64,000 nt of DNA from Mycobacterium sp. DL99 (GTDB lineage: Bacteria; Actinomycetota; Actinomycetes; Mycobacteriales; Mycobacteriaceae), in contig NZ_SJOM01000007.1 in NCBI RefSeq assembly GCF_004762045.1, forward strand, positions 5,135,798 through 5,199,797, read 5' to 3'. Below, in pieces: positions 27,091 to 34,749 of the stretch. A program made the position numbers and the translations under genes. Numbering within the stretch: position 1 is the first letter of the stretch; every line of letters starts with the position of its first letter. Under the pieces are notes generated by a model that made no database searches, was not told the DNA's origin, and worked only from the letters and a program-made list of their open reading frames with translations.

Positions 27091-28327
27091 CACTGCCGGC
27101 CGTCGTCGCCGTGGCGAGGTGACGGCTGATTCCAGCGGCCATCCGGCGGTGGCTCACCGCCCGCAGGAACGTCGCCAACACCCAGGTCATGGCCCGGTCC
27201 GGGACCATCGCCGCCGGCCGCAGCACGGCCTCACCGTGCGACACCTGCAACGAGGCCACCCGGGATACCGCTGCGACCCGGCGTCGGCGGGTCTTCTCGT
27301 ACCAGCGCAGCGCGCCGAGCAGATCGCCGTTGGCATCCCGGCGGAAATCCGAAATCGCCTTGCACAACACCATCGTGTCGAGCAACGCCTGGTTGGTCCC
27401 CTGCGCCAGCGTCGGCGGCATCGTGTGGGCCGCATCGCCCAACAACGTCAACGCGCCGTGGCCCGGCCCGGGGATGGGATGGCGGAAATGCGGATAGGGC
27501 GAGCGGGCCAGATCAGCGTCGGTCAACGTCGCGAGCACGCGATCGACCAACTCGGACCACCCGGTGAAATTGGCGCGGATCACCTCGATCGGGCGTTCCG
27601 GCCTGACAAAGTCCGGCGACCACGGCAGATCGAACCACCACTGCACCTCGGTGCCTCCGGCCGGCCACAGGCCGAGGTTCCCGTGCTCCCCGACGATGAC
27701 GAAGGCGACGCGCCGATCCGCCCCGTCCGGGAGCGTGGCCAGTCCTTGCCAACTGCACCAGCCCGTCGGCTCCGCGTGCCGTGCGCCGACGATCTCGCGA
27801 ACCTTGGAGTGCAGGCCGTCCGCGCCGATCACCAGATCTCCTTCGGCACAACTGCCGTCGGCGAAATCGACCCGCACCCCACGGCTGCCGTTTGCGACCC
27901 CGACCACCTGAGAATTGCACCGAATCCGTTGGGCCGGAAAACCTTCCAGCAGGCGTTCGAGCAGCACCCGGCGTGGAACCATTCGAACCGGCGCGCCCAT
28001 CCGATTCACGATCGCCGTCACGTCCAGGGTGGTCATCGGGCGTCCCGTCGACGTCATCACCCGCACGGTGGACAGCTCCTGACCGGCGCCCTTCATCCCG
28101 ACACCGAGCTGGCGTAGCACAGTTTCGCCGTTGGACCAGATGGTGACGGCGCCGCCACCGGCCCGCACCTCAGGGCGCTGCTCGAACACCGCGACGTCAT
28201 GACCGTCCCGCAACAATCCGCGAGCGATGGAGATGCCACCCACCCCGGCGCCGACAACGAGGATCCGCAGCGGCCCTTGCGGCGCTGACTGGACGTGGTG
28301 CCGACCCTGGGGCCGATTGGAGCCCAC
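27074..28327 (-). CDS. FAD-dependent aromatic-ring-type monooxygenase
   Basis: 417 aa. The FAD ADP-binding motif is GAGVGGISIARGLLRDG, the DG motif is VIGADGLHSKVRE, and the second FAD motif is LLGDAAHTMPPTLAQGTNQAL, so it is a group A flavoprotein monooxygenase (PHBH fold). The substrate is unknown; context with a methyltransferase suggests tailoring of a small aromatic or isoprenoid compound. It starts 53 bp after the stop of the first decarboxylase-like gene on the same strand and overlaps the next gene. Confidence 0.85.
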   Translation of the reverse strand: MGSNRPQGRHHVQSAPQGPLRILVVGAGVGGISIARGLLRDGHDVAVFEQRPEVRAGGGAVTIWSNGETVLRQLGVGMKGAGQELSTVRVMTSTGRPMTTLDVTAIVNRMGAPVRMVPRRVLLERLLEGFPAQRIRCNSQVVGVANGSRGVRVDFADGSCAEGDLVIGADGLHSKVREIVGARHAEPTGWCSWQGLATLPDGADRRVAFVIVGEHGNLGLWPAGGTEVQWWFDLPWSPDFVRPERPIEVIRANFTGWSELVDRVLATLTDADLARSPYPHFRHPIPGPGHGALTLLGDAAHTMPPTLAQGTNQALLDTMVLCKAISDFRRDANGDLLGALRWYEKTRRRRVAAVSRVASLQVSHGEAVLRPAAMVPDRAMTWVLATFLRAVSHRRMAAGISRHLATATTAGSDEHAR

Positions 28328-28380
28328 GGCTCAATTTATGTCCGGTGCAGGGCCGCTGTACAGGTTTGTTCGGTTCCGGC

Positions 28381-29115
28381 CTAGCGAGATCCGCCCAGCC
28401 CCGCCGAGATGACCACCACCGGCCGCGGGAAACGCAGCGTCGCGCAGGCATCATCGAGTGTCATCTCGATGGATCGGCCCAGCTCGGACAGGTCATCGGG
28501 GCCCGTGGTGAAGTCGAGCCCACCGCCGCCGATCCACACCCGAGTGAGCACGACAGCGTGTGTCCGGCGAATGTCAGCCATCTGCCTGATCACGTCACCG
28601 ACCGCCTCCGGAAAACCGGTGAAACAGTCCTCACCCGAACCGATTTCGCGATACATACCGACAAGGTCGAGCCGAGGCCCGTTCAGGACCGCGCTCACTG
28701 TGTCGGCAGCCGTCGCACCGAGGATCACTCGCTGCCGACGGTGCCGCACGGCACAGGAGACCAGCAGATGAACCTGCTCGACGCTGTTGGCCACCACCCG
28801 GCCCACCCCGAGGTTGGCGCTACAGAACACCAGTTCGTCACCGTCGAAACCCTCGGCGTGCACCACCAGGCGCATCGGATGGATACCCGTCCCGATCGCC
28901 GCCGCCAGATCTCCGCTGCTGCGCACCTCGACCGCCAGACCGTGATCGCGGGCCCATCTGGCCACGCTGTTGTCCCGCAGCGCCCCGGCCGGCAGGGCCA
29001 GTTCAACGGGATCAAGCGAGCGACACCACGTGGCGCACCGGTGCATCGCCTCGTGCTCGGGCGAGCGCGGCGGCATCGCCGTCGATGTGGACCACAACCC
29101 TGTCGTCAGTGTCAC
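28381..29115 (-). CDS. Barrel-only relative of diaminopimelate decarboxylase, degenerate (paralogue 1)
   Basis: 244 aa from a GTG at 29115 with AAGAGG 5 bp upstream; the open frame runs further upstream but the Shine-Dalgarno sequence and the alignment to its siblings support this start (VTLTTGLW). The fold-type III barrel can be followed through LAVEVRSSGDLAAAIGTGI (LysA DVASGGEL-like), GVGRVVANSVEQ, LDLVGMYREIGSG (LysA GLHCHIGS-like) and FPRPVVVISAG (LysA PRPxxxxEPG-like). The PLP lysine of YAxKAN is replaced in LALPAGALR, and the C-terminal domain is missing. Probably a pseudoenzyme or a binding protein. Third gene of a tandem set. Confidence 0.65.
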   Translation of the reverse strand: MTLTTGLWSTSTAMPPRSPEHEAMHRCATWCRSLDPVELALPAGALRDNSVARWARDHGLAVEVRSSGDLAAAIGTGIHPMRLVVHAEGFDGDELVFCSANLGVGRVVANSVEQVHLLVSCAVRHRRQRVILGATAADTVSAVLNGPRLDLVGMYREIGSGEDCFTGFPEAVGDVIRQMADIRRTHAVVLTRVWIGGGGLDFTTGPDDLSELGRSIEMTLDDACATLRFPRPVVVISAGLGGSR

Positions 29116-29193
29116 CAGAACCTCTTCTTCACCGCGCCGCGGCCGAGTGCCGCAGGCGCCTGCTTCGAGCCTTCCGCTGCCACCATGGCTGGG

Positions 29194-29249
29194 CCAGGAT
29201 ATTTGCGGGGTCTTGACGCGACTGGACGAAACATTCACGCGGCGTTGAT
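29194..29249 (-). repeat. Conserved 56-bp leader element (copy before paralogue 1)
   Basis: Read on the minus strand it aligns without gaps to 30902–30957 (about 40 of 56 positions identical). The shared blocks are ATCAAnGCCGCGTnAAnGTT, GTCAAGA, CCGCAAA and CCTGG. It starts in the last codons of paralogue 2 and ends 78 bp before the GTG of paralogue 1. Confidence 0.65.
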
Positions 29250-29963
29250 ATCCCGCGGCAACAATGCGTGAACGGACGGGGCCACGGTCAGCGCCGGCCG
29301 CGGGAAGCGGTAGCGCGCACACTGCTCGTCGAGCACCTCACCGAGCGCATCGGCCACCCGGCGCAGCGCCCACGGATGCAGACCGAACAGGCCACCGTCC
29401 ATGCCCGCCAGGCTGATCCGGCTCAGCAGTACCGAATGGCTGCGCCTGATCACGGCCATGTCGGCAAGCGCCGATCGCAATGCCCCGAGCCCGATCGGGT
29501 CATGCGCCGGGTCCGGCGTGCAGTGCAGACCCACGAGGTCAAGCTGACGGTGCTTCAGCACCTCGGCGACCACAGCAGGCATTTCATTGCCCATACCGAC
29601 GAGCACGTGCTCACGCCGCTGCGCGCCGCGGGCGAGGGCTGCGGCCTGCTGATCGGAGTCCACGACAAGCCGCGCGGCCTGCCCCATCCCGGCGCTCGCT
29701 ATCGCGGCCGCGTTGCGCGGGTGCATCACGAGTTGTGACGACCGGATGCCCGATGCGAGGGCCAGGTTGAGCTCCGCTGCGGTCAGGACATCGACGGTGA
29801 CACGGTGGCGGCGTATCCAGGCCGCGGCCGGTTCGAAGCTCAGCAGTTCAGCGGGGTAGCTTACCGACGATCCTTTGAAAGCGCTGCGCCACAACGCACA
29901 ACGCCTCAGTACCACGGACTCGTCCAGCAACGCCTGGGGCTGCTCGACGTAATAGGTGGTCAC
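29235..29963 (-). CDS. Barrel-only relative of diaminopimelate decarboxylase, degenerate (paralogue 2)
   Basis: 242 aa. This is the copy most like LysA: VTVDVLTAAELNLALASGIRSSQLVMHPRN and GMGQAARLVVDSDQQAAAL track the decarboxylase barrel closely. However, the lysine position (YAxKAN) reads VSYPAELL, the HxH/GS segment reads LHCTPDPAHDP, and the EPGR phosphate loop reads TVAPSVHA. PLP chemistry is therefore unlikely. No C-terminal beta domain is present. The ATG overlaps the TGA of paralogue 3 (ATGA), so translation is coupled. Confidence 0.65.
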   Translation of the reverse strand: MTTYYVEQPQALLDESVVLRRCALWRSAFKGSSVSYPAELLSFEPAAAWIRRHRVTVDVLTAAELNLALASGIRSSQLVMHPRNAAAIASAGMGQAARLVVDSDQQAAALARGAQRREHVLVGMGNEMPAVVAEVLKHRQLDLVGLHCTPDPAHDPIGLGALRSALADMAVIRRSHSVLLSRISLAGMDGGLFGLHPWALRRVADALGEVLDEQCARYRFPRPALTVAPSVHALLPRDINAA

Positions 29964-30817
29964 GCTGCGCTCAGTCCCCCGATCGCGACGGAGGTGGAAA
30001 GAACCACCAACGGCCTCGGGAATCTCAGCGTTCCGCAGGCATCGTCGAGCGACTCGTCGATCTCTGTGGCGATCCGCTGCAATTCAGCCGCCCATGTCAC
30101 GGGTGGGATGATCCGGCCGCAGCCGAGCCCGAGACGGGTGAGCAGGACACCGTGGTCGTGACGGACCTGGGTCATCTCGGCGATCATCTGCCCGATCGCG
30201 GCCGGGTAGCTGATGAAATCGTCGTCACCGGTACCGATGTCACAATGCAGCCCAACCAGATTCAGCCTGTCGTGCCCGACGACTGCCGCCATCGCGGCGT
30301 CTGACTCGTTGCTGTCGAATCTGAAGCCGCACGGTACGGCACCGGTCAGCGCGCGCATGGTCACGCTCGCGTCGGACATCCGGATGACTACGTCCTGCTT
30401 TTGCACGACAACCGATCTCAGGATCTCAATCTGCTGAACCGTGCCGACCACGATGTGGCCGAACCCGAGGTTGGCCGCCGCACGCAACTCCGGCTCACGG
30501 AGTCCATCGGCGAAGACCGTGACATGCGAGAGCGGAATGCTTGCCGCGACCACGCCCGCTATGTCGGCTCCTGAACGCACATCGATACTCACCTGCTGAT
30601 CCCTCGCCCACTTGGCCACCGCGCTATTGCCCAGAACCGCGGCAGGCAGGGGCACCTCCGCAGTGCGGAATGCTCTGCGGTAGTTCTGGTAGCGCACCAG
30701 GTCCTCGCCCCGAGGGTCGGCCGCGGGAGTTCGGAAGACATCGGCTCCGCTCACGGCCGCGCGGGCGCGGGGTGTCTGTGCGGACCACACGTGCATCAGG
30801 AAATCCGAGAGAGTCAC
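29960..30817 (-). CDS. Barrel-only relative of diaminopimelate decarboxylase, degenerate (paralogue 3)
   Basis: 285 aa from a GTG at 30817 (VTLSDFLMHVWSAQ), which parallels the VTL start of paralogue 1; in-frame ATGs at 30868 and 30895 would give longer forms. Matching segments are VSIDVRSGADIAGVVAASI, GFGHIVVGTVQQIEIL, LNLVGLHCDIGTGDDDF and RFPRPLVVLSTSVAIGG. As in the other copies the catalytic lysine is missing (VPLPAAVLGN). FRFDSNESD and LHCDIG show it is the copy that best keeps the sugar/PLP-pocket loops. First gene of the tandem set, following the orphan kdpA. Confidence 0.65.
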   Translation of the reverse strand: MTLSDFLMHVWSAQTPRARAAVSGADVFRTPAADPRGEDLVRYQNYRRAFRTAEVPLPAAVLGNSAVAKWARDQQVSIDVRSGADIAGVVAASIPLSHVTVFADGLREPELRAAANLGFGHIVVGTVQQIEILRSVVVQKQDVVIRMSDASVTMRALTGAVPCGFRFDSNESDAAMAAVVGHDRLNLVGLHCDIGTGDDDFISYPAAIGQMIAEMTQVRHDHGVLLTRLGLGCGRIIPPVTWAAELQRIATEIDESLDDACGTLRFPRPLVVLSTSVAIGGLSAA

Positions 30818-30901
30818 CGGGAACTTGTTCTTCCTCAAACGCGGCCCTGGCCCGTTGCCAGTGGCCATCCTCCGACGATCCCGCAATCGGAGCACCGGCC
30901 A

Positions 30902-30957
30902 CCAGGCTCTTTGCGGTCTCTTGACACCTTGGGGCCCAACCTTGACGCGGCCTTGAT
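30902..30957 (-). repeat. Conserved 56-bp leader element (copy before paralogue 3)
   Basis: Begins at the last base of the orphan kdpA stop codon and ends 84 bp before the GTG of paralogue 3. See the copy at 29194–29249; the blocks and their spacing are the same. It may hold a promoter or a regulatory site duplicated together with the gene. Confidence 0.65.
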
Positions 30958-32666
30958 CACTGCAGCGCGTCGGCGACCGGACCGACCACGAGCGCCGGTA
31001 GGAACTCCAATCCGACGAGCAGCAGGGTGGTGGCCAGGGTCAGCACGACGAAGGTCGGCGTGTGGGTCCGCAACGTGCCGGCGGTGACGACACCGGGACG
31101 TTGCGCGGCGAAAGTCCCGGCAATGGCCAGGACCGCGATGATCGGCAGAAAGCGGCCGATCACCATCGCGATCGCCAGCGCGACGTTGAACCAGGTGGTG
31201 TTCCCGCTGAACCCGGCGAAGCCACTGCCGTTGTTGGCCGCCGAACTGGTGAAGGCGTACAGCACCTCGGAGAGCCCGTGCGGCCCGGTGTTGAGCATCG
31301 CCGCGCGCTGGCCGGGCAGCGCCATGGCGATCGCGGTGCCGACCAGGACCGCGATCGGCAGGGCCAGGAGGTACAGGCTGACGAGCTTCATGTGCCTGGC
31401 CTGTAGGCGTTGTTTGAGGTACTCGGGTGTCGTGCCGACCATCAGCCCGCCGAGGAATACCGCCAGCAGCACCATCATCACCAGGCCGTACAGGCCGCTG
31501 CCGGCACCACCGGGGGCCACCTCGCCGAGCATCATGTTCAGCATCAGCACCGCGCCCCCGAGGCTGGCGAAACTGTCGTACGACGAGTTCGCGGCGCCGT
31601 CCCCGGTCGCCGTGGCCGCCTGGCCGAATGTCGCGCTCCCGGGCACACCGAACCGCATCTCGGTGCCCTCCACCGGCGCACCCACCGCATCTACGACGGT
31701 GCCGTGCGGCACCGACGTCGCCGCGACCAGTGCCACCGTCGCCAGCACGTACAGCGATGCGACGACGGCGAAGAGCGCCCAACCCTGCCTGCGGTCCCCG
31801 ACCATCACCCCGAAGGTCCGCAGGAACGCCACCGGGATCAGCAGCATCGCAACGATTTCCACGACGTTGGTCAACGGTGTCGGGTTTTCGAAGGGATGCG
31901 CACTGTTGACGTTGAATGCGCCACCACCGTCACCCGACATCAACTTGATCGACTCCCACGTGGCCACCGGACCACCGAGCAACGTCTGGCTGCCACCGGC
32001 GATGGTCGAAACGTCCTGGGCGCCATGGATGTTGTTGACGACACCGAGGGCCAGCAGGATCAGCGTGACGATCACCGACAGCGGCAGCAGGATCCGGACC
32101 ACAGTGCGCACCAGATCCACCCAGAAGTTGCCGATCTCCTGGTTCTGATACTGTCCCAGCCCGCGGATCAATACCACCGCAACGCACATGCCGACCGCGA
32201 GGCTCGCAAAGGCCTGAACACCGAGGCCCGCCACCAGACCGACGTGACCGAGAGTCGCCTCGCCCGGGTAGTTCTGCCAACTGGTATTGGTCGTAAATGA
32301 AATTGCCGTATTGAACGCTAATGCCGGCGTCATCCCTTTATGGCCCCACGGTTCGGGCAAATGCACCTGAAAAAGCAACAGCCCGTACAGCAGCAGAACA
32401 CTGACCGCTGAAAATGCCAGGACCGCGCTCAGGTAGCCCGTCCAACGTTGCTGACCGTCCGGCTGCACCCCAACCAGACGGTAGATCAGCCGCTCCACCC
32501 GCCAATCGGTGCGTGCGGTGTACACGGCCGCGATGTAGTTACCCAGCGGGACATGCAGAAATACGACGAGGACAGCGATCGCAATCAGCTGGCCCCAGGC
32601 CGCCGTTCCCCACAACGATGGATTGTCGATGGCTCCAGCTCCTTCACGCGGCGACACTCTCGGCAC
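30957..32666 (-). CDS. kdpA: Second KdpA (potassium-binding subunit) without KdpB/KdpC of its own
   Basis: 569 aa, GTG start. KdpA features are intact: VPLGNYIAAVYT, FNTAISFTTNTSWQNYPGE, NVNSAHPFENP, GEVAPGGAGSGLYG, TPEYL and NTGPHGLSEVLYAFTSSAANNGSGFAG (selectivity-filter regions). One filter loop reads SGDGGGAFN where the operon KdpA reads TNGGGFYN. It is divergent from the full kdp operon across a 243-bp gap and has no adjacent kdpB or kdpC, so it would need to borrow them or work alone as a Trk-like channel. It resembles the operon KdpA throughout, with clear divergence. Confidence 0.9.
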   Translation of the reverse strand: MPRVSPREGAGAIDNPSLWGTAAWGQLIAIAVLVVFLHVPLGNYIAAVYTARTDWRVERLIYRLVGVQPDGQQRWTGYLSAVLAFSAVSVLLLYGLLLFQVHLPEPWGHKGMTPALAFNTAISFTTNTSWQNYPGEATLGHVGLVAGLGVQAFASLAVGMCVAVVLIRGLGQYQNQEIGNFWVDLVRTVVRILLPLSVIVTLILLALGVVNNIHGAQDVSTIAGGSQTLLGGPVATWESIKLMSGDGGGAFNVNSAHPFENPTPLTNVVEIVAMLLIPVAFLRTFGVMVGDRRQGWALFAVVASLYVLATVALVAATSVPHGTVVDAVGAPVEGTEMRFGVPGSATFGQAATATGDGAANSSYDSFASLGGAVLMLNMMLGEVAPGGAGSGLYGLVMMVLLAVFLGGLMVGTTPEYLKQRLQARHMKLVSLYLLALPIAVLVGTAIAMALPGQRAAMLNTGPHGLSEVLYAFTSSAANNGSGFAGFSGNTTWFNVALAIAMVIGRFLPIIAVLAIAGTFAAQRPGVVTAGTLRTHTPTFVVLTLATTLLLVGLEFLPALVVGPVADALQ

Positions 32667-32780
32667 ACGGTAGGAACCTGCGCCGCGGGAATTCGACGGC
32701 GATTACGCATTTCCTACGCCGCAACCCGGCGCTGTTGACGCCATCTTTACGCCGTTGACGAGGGCCTCCGCGGTCCCCGG

Positions 32781-32828
32781 GAAAGAACCCGTAAAGGTCC
32801 GGCAGCCGAGCGTAAAGAAGACATAAAG
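32781..32828 (+). promoter_or_regulatory. Phased TAAAG repeats upstream of kdp, candidate KdpE sites
   Basis: GAAAGA at 32781, GTAAAG at 32791, GTAAAG at 32812 and ATAAAG at 32823 are spaced 10, 21 and 11 bp, i.e. on one helix face. An inverted CTTTAC lies at 32745. The cluster is 80–130 bp before the first kdp ORF in the divergent gap. OmpR-family regulators such as KdpE bind T-rich direct repeats in this register. KdpE binding is inferred. Confidence 0.4.
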
Positions 32829-32909
32829 ATCGTCGCCGGCCGACCGCAACAGACGGACGCTTGATCAGTCGCCGAGATCCGGCGGCCCCAAAAACGTGTT
32901 GGAGAACCC

Positions 32910-32993
32910 ATGTCCGTAGTGGTGTTCATCGTGCTGACAGTGGCGATCTTTGCGCTGCTGGGCCTGGTGCAGAAGTTGGTCGAGGGACTGTGA
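32910..32993 (+). CDS. 27-aa hydrophobic microprotein preceding kdpF
   Basis: ATG at 32910 with GGAG 5 bp upstream encodes MSVVVFIVLTVAIFALLGLV followed by QKLVEGL and TGA. It is a single predicted membrane helix with a short charged C-terminus. The TGA overlaps the kdpF GTG (GTGA, 32990–32993), so it is the first cistron of kdpFABCDE and is translationally coupled. Its size and topology resemble KdpF but the sequence differs. I know no name for it. Possibly a second small subunit stabilising KdpFABC. Confidence 0.65.
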   Translation: MSVVVFIVLTVAIFALLGLVQKLVEGL

Positions 32994-33079
32994 GCTACGA
33001 AAACGTCGTCGGCCTGGGCCTGGCGATCCTGATCGCGCTGTTTCTCTTCGCGGCGCTGCTGTTTCCGGAGAGGTTCTAG
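32990..33079 (+). CDS. kdpF: KdpF, small stabilising subunit of the K+-transporting ATPase
   Basis: 29 aa with a GTG start, VSYENVVGLGLAILIALFLF and ending LLFPERF, the same length and end (AERF/PERF) as Escherichia coli KdpF. One membrane helix. Its TAG overlaps the kdpA GTG (TAGTG). In the family KdpF binds between KdpB and KdpA and stabilises the complex. Confidence 0.85.
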   Translation: MSYENVVGLGLAILIALFLFAALLFPERF

Positions 33080-34749
33080 TGACTACTACAACCGCGGGGA
33101 TCGTTTTCCTCGTCGTTCTCATCGTCGCGGTCGCGGCTGTCCACGTGCCGCTCGGCGACTACATGTACCGCGTCTACACGACCGACAAGCACTCAGGTGC
33201 CGAACATGTCATCTACCGGCTGATCGGCGCCGATCCGAAGGCCGAACAGACCTGGGGCGCCTACGCCCGCAGCGTGCTGGCCTTCTCCGCCATCAGCGTC
33301 CTGTTCCTGTTCATCTTGCAGCTGGTGCAAGGCAAGTTGCCGCTGCACCTGAACGATCCAGGCACCCCGATGACACCGGCGCTGGCCTGGAACACCGCCA
33401 TCAGCTTCGTCACCAACACGAACTGGCAGGCCTATTCGGGTGAATCCACCCAGGGCCACCTGGTGCAGATGGCCGGCCTGGCGGTGCAGAACTTCGTCTC
33501 AGCCGCAGTCGGCATGGCCGTGGCGATGGCCTTCGTTCGTGGCCTGGTCCGGCGCAACACCGGTGAGCTCGGCAACTTCTGGGTCGACCTGGTGCGTGGC
33601 AACCTGCGTATCCTGCTGCCGATTTCGGTCGTCGGCGCGCTGATCCTGGTCGGCGGAGGCGCCATCCAGAACTTCGCCCTGCACAGTGAGGTCGTCAACA
33701 CGCTCGTCGGCGGCACCCAGACCATCCCGGGCGGCCCGGTCGCTAGCCAGGAAGTCATCAAGCTGCTCGGTACCAACGGCGGCGGCTTCTACAACGCCAA
33801 CTCCGCGCACCCGTTCGAGAACCCCACCACCTGGACCAACTGGGTGGAGATCTTCCTGATCCTGATGATCCCGTTCTCGTTGCCGCGGACCTTCGGCCGC
33901 ATGGTCGGCAGCCCGAAGCAGGGTTACGCGATCGCCGCCGCGATGGCGGTCATCGCCACCGTCAGCGTCAGCCTGATGATGCTGTTCCAGTTGCAGGCTC
34001 ATGGCACCGTCCCCACCGCCACCGGCGCCGCGATGGAAGGCGTCGAGCAGCGGTTCGGCATCGCCAACTCGGCGGTGTTCGCGGATGCGACCACGCTGAC
34101 GTCGACCGGTGCGGTGGACTCGTTCCACGATTCGTACACCAGCCTCGGCGGCATGATCACGATGTTCAACATGCAGCTCGGTGAGGTGGCTCCCGGCGGT
34201 GTGGGCTCCGGCCTCTACGGCATGTTGGTGCTGGCGATCATCACGGTGTTCGTCGCTGGGCTGATGGTCGGCCGCACCCCGGAATACCTGGGCAAGAAGA
34301 TCACCCCGCGGGAGATCAAGCTAGCCGCAACGTATTTCCTGATCACACCGTTGCTCGTGCTGACCGGCACCGCGGTGGCGATGGCCATGCCCGGTCAACG
34401 GGCAGGCATGCTCAACACCGGACCACACGGTCTGTCGGAAGTGCTGTACGCGTTCACTTCAGCCTCCAACAACAACGGTTCCGCCTTCGCCGGTATCAGC
34501 GTCAACACCGAGTGGTACAACACCGCCCTCGGCCTCGCGATGGTGTTCGGCCGATTCCTGCCGATCATCTTCGTGCTGGCACTGGCCGGATCACTGGCCA
34601 AACAGGGCAAGACGCCCGAATCCATCGGCACGTTGCCCACCCATCGACCCCAGTTCGTCGGCATGGTCGCCGGCGTCACGCTGATCCTGGTCGCCCTCAC
34701 CTTCTTGCCCATGCTTGCGCTCGGGCCCCTTGCTGAAGGAATTCACTGA
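33079..34749 (+). CDS. kdpA: KdpA, potassium-binding subunit
   Basis: 556 aa, GTG start overlapping the kdpF stop. It is the K+ channel-like subunit of the P-type KdpFABC pump, with four pore-loop regions: NTAISFVTNTNWQAYSGE, GTNGGGFYNANSAHPFENPT, GEVAPGGVGSGLYG, and GPHGLSEVLYAFTSASNNNGSAFAG. About ten membrane segments. The stop overlaps the kdpB ATG (TGATG). High-affinity uptake at low external K+. Confidence 0.95.
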   Translation: MTTTTAGIVFLVVLIVAVAAVHVPLGDYMYRVYTTDKHSGAEHVIYRLIGADPKAEQTWGAYARSVLAFSAISVLFLFILQLVQGKLPLHLNDPGTPMTPALAWNTAISFVTNTNWQAYSGESTQGHLVQMAGLAVQNFVSAAVGMAVAMAFVRGLVRRNTGELGNFWVDLVRGNLRILLPISVVGALILVGGGAIQNFALHSEVVNTLVGGTQTIPGGPVASQEVIKLLGTNGGGFYNANSAHPFENPTTWTNWVEIFLILMIPFSLPRTFGRMVGSPKQGYAIAAAMAVIATVSVSLMMLFQLQAHGTVPTATGAAMEGVEQRFGIANSAVFADATTLTSTGAVDSFHDSYTSLGGMITMFNMQLGEVAPGGVGSGLYGMLVLAIITVFVAGLMVGRTPEYLGKKITPREIKLAATYFLITPLLVLTGTAVAMAMPGQRAGMLNTGPHGLSEVLYAFTSASNNNGSAFAGISVNTEWYNTALGLAMVFGRFLPIIFVLALAGSLAKQGKTPESIGTLPTHRPQFVGMVAGVTLILVALTFLPMLALGPLAEGIH

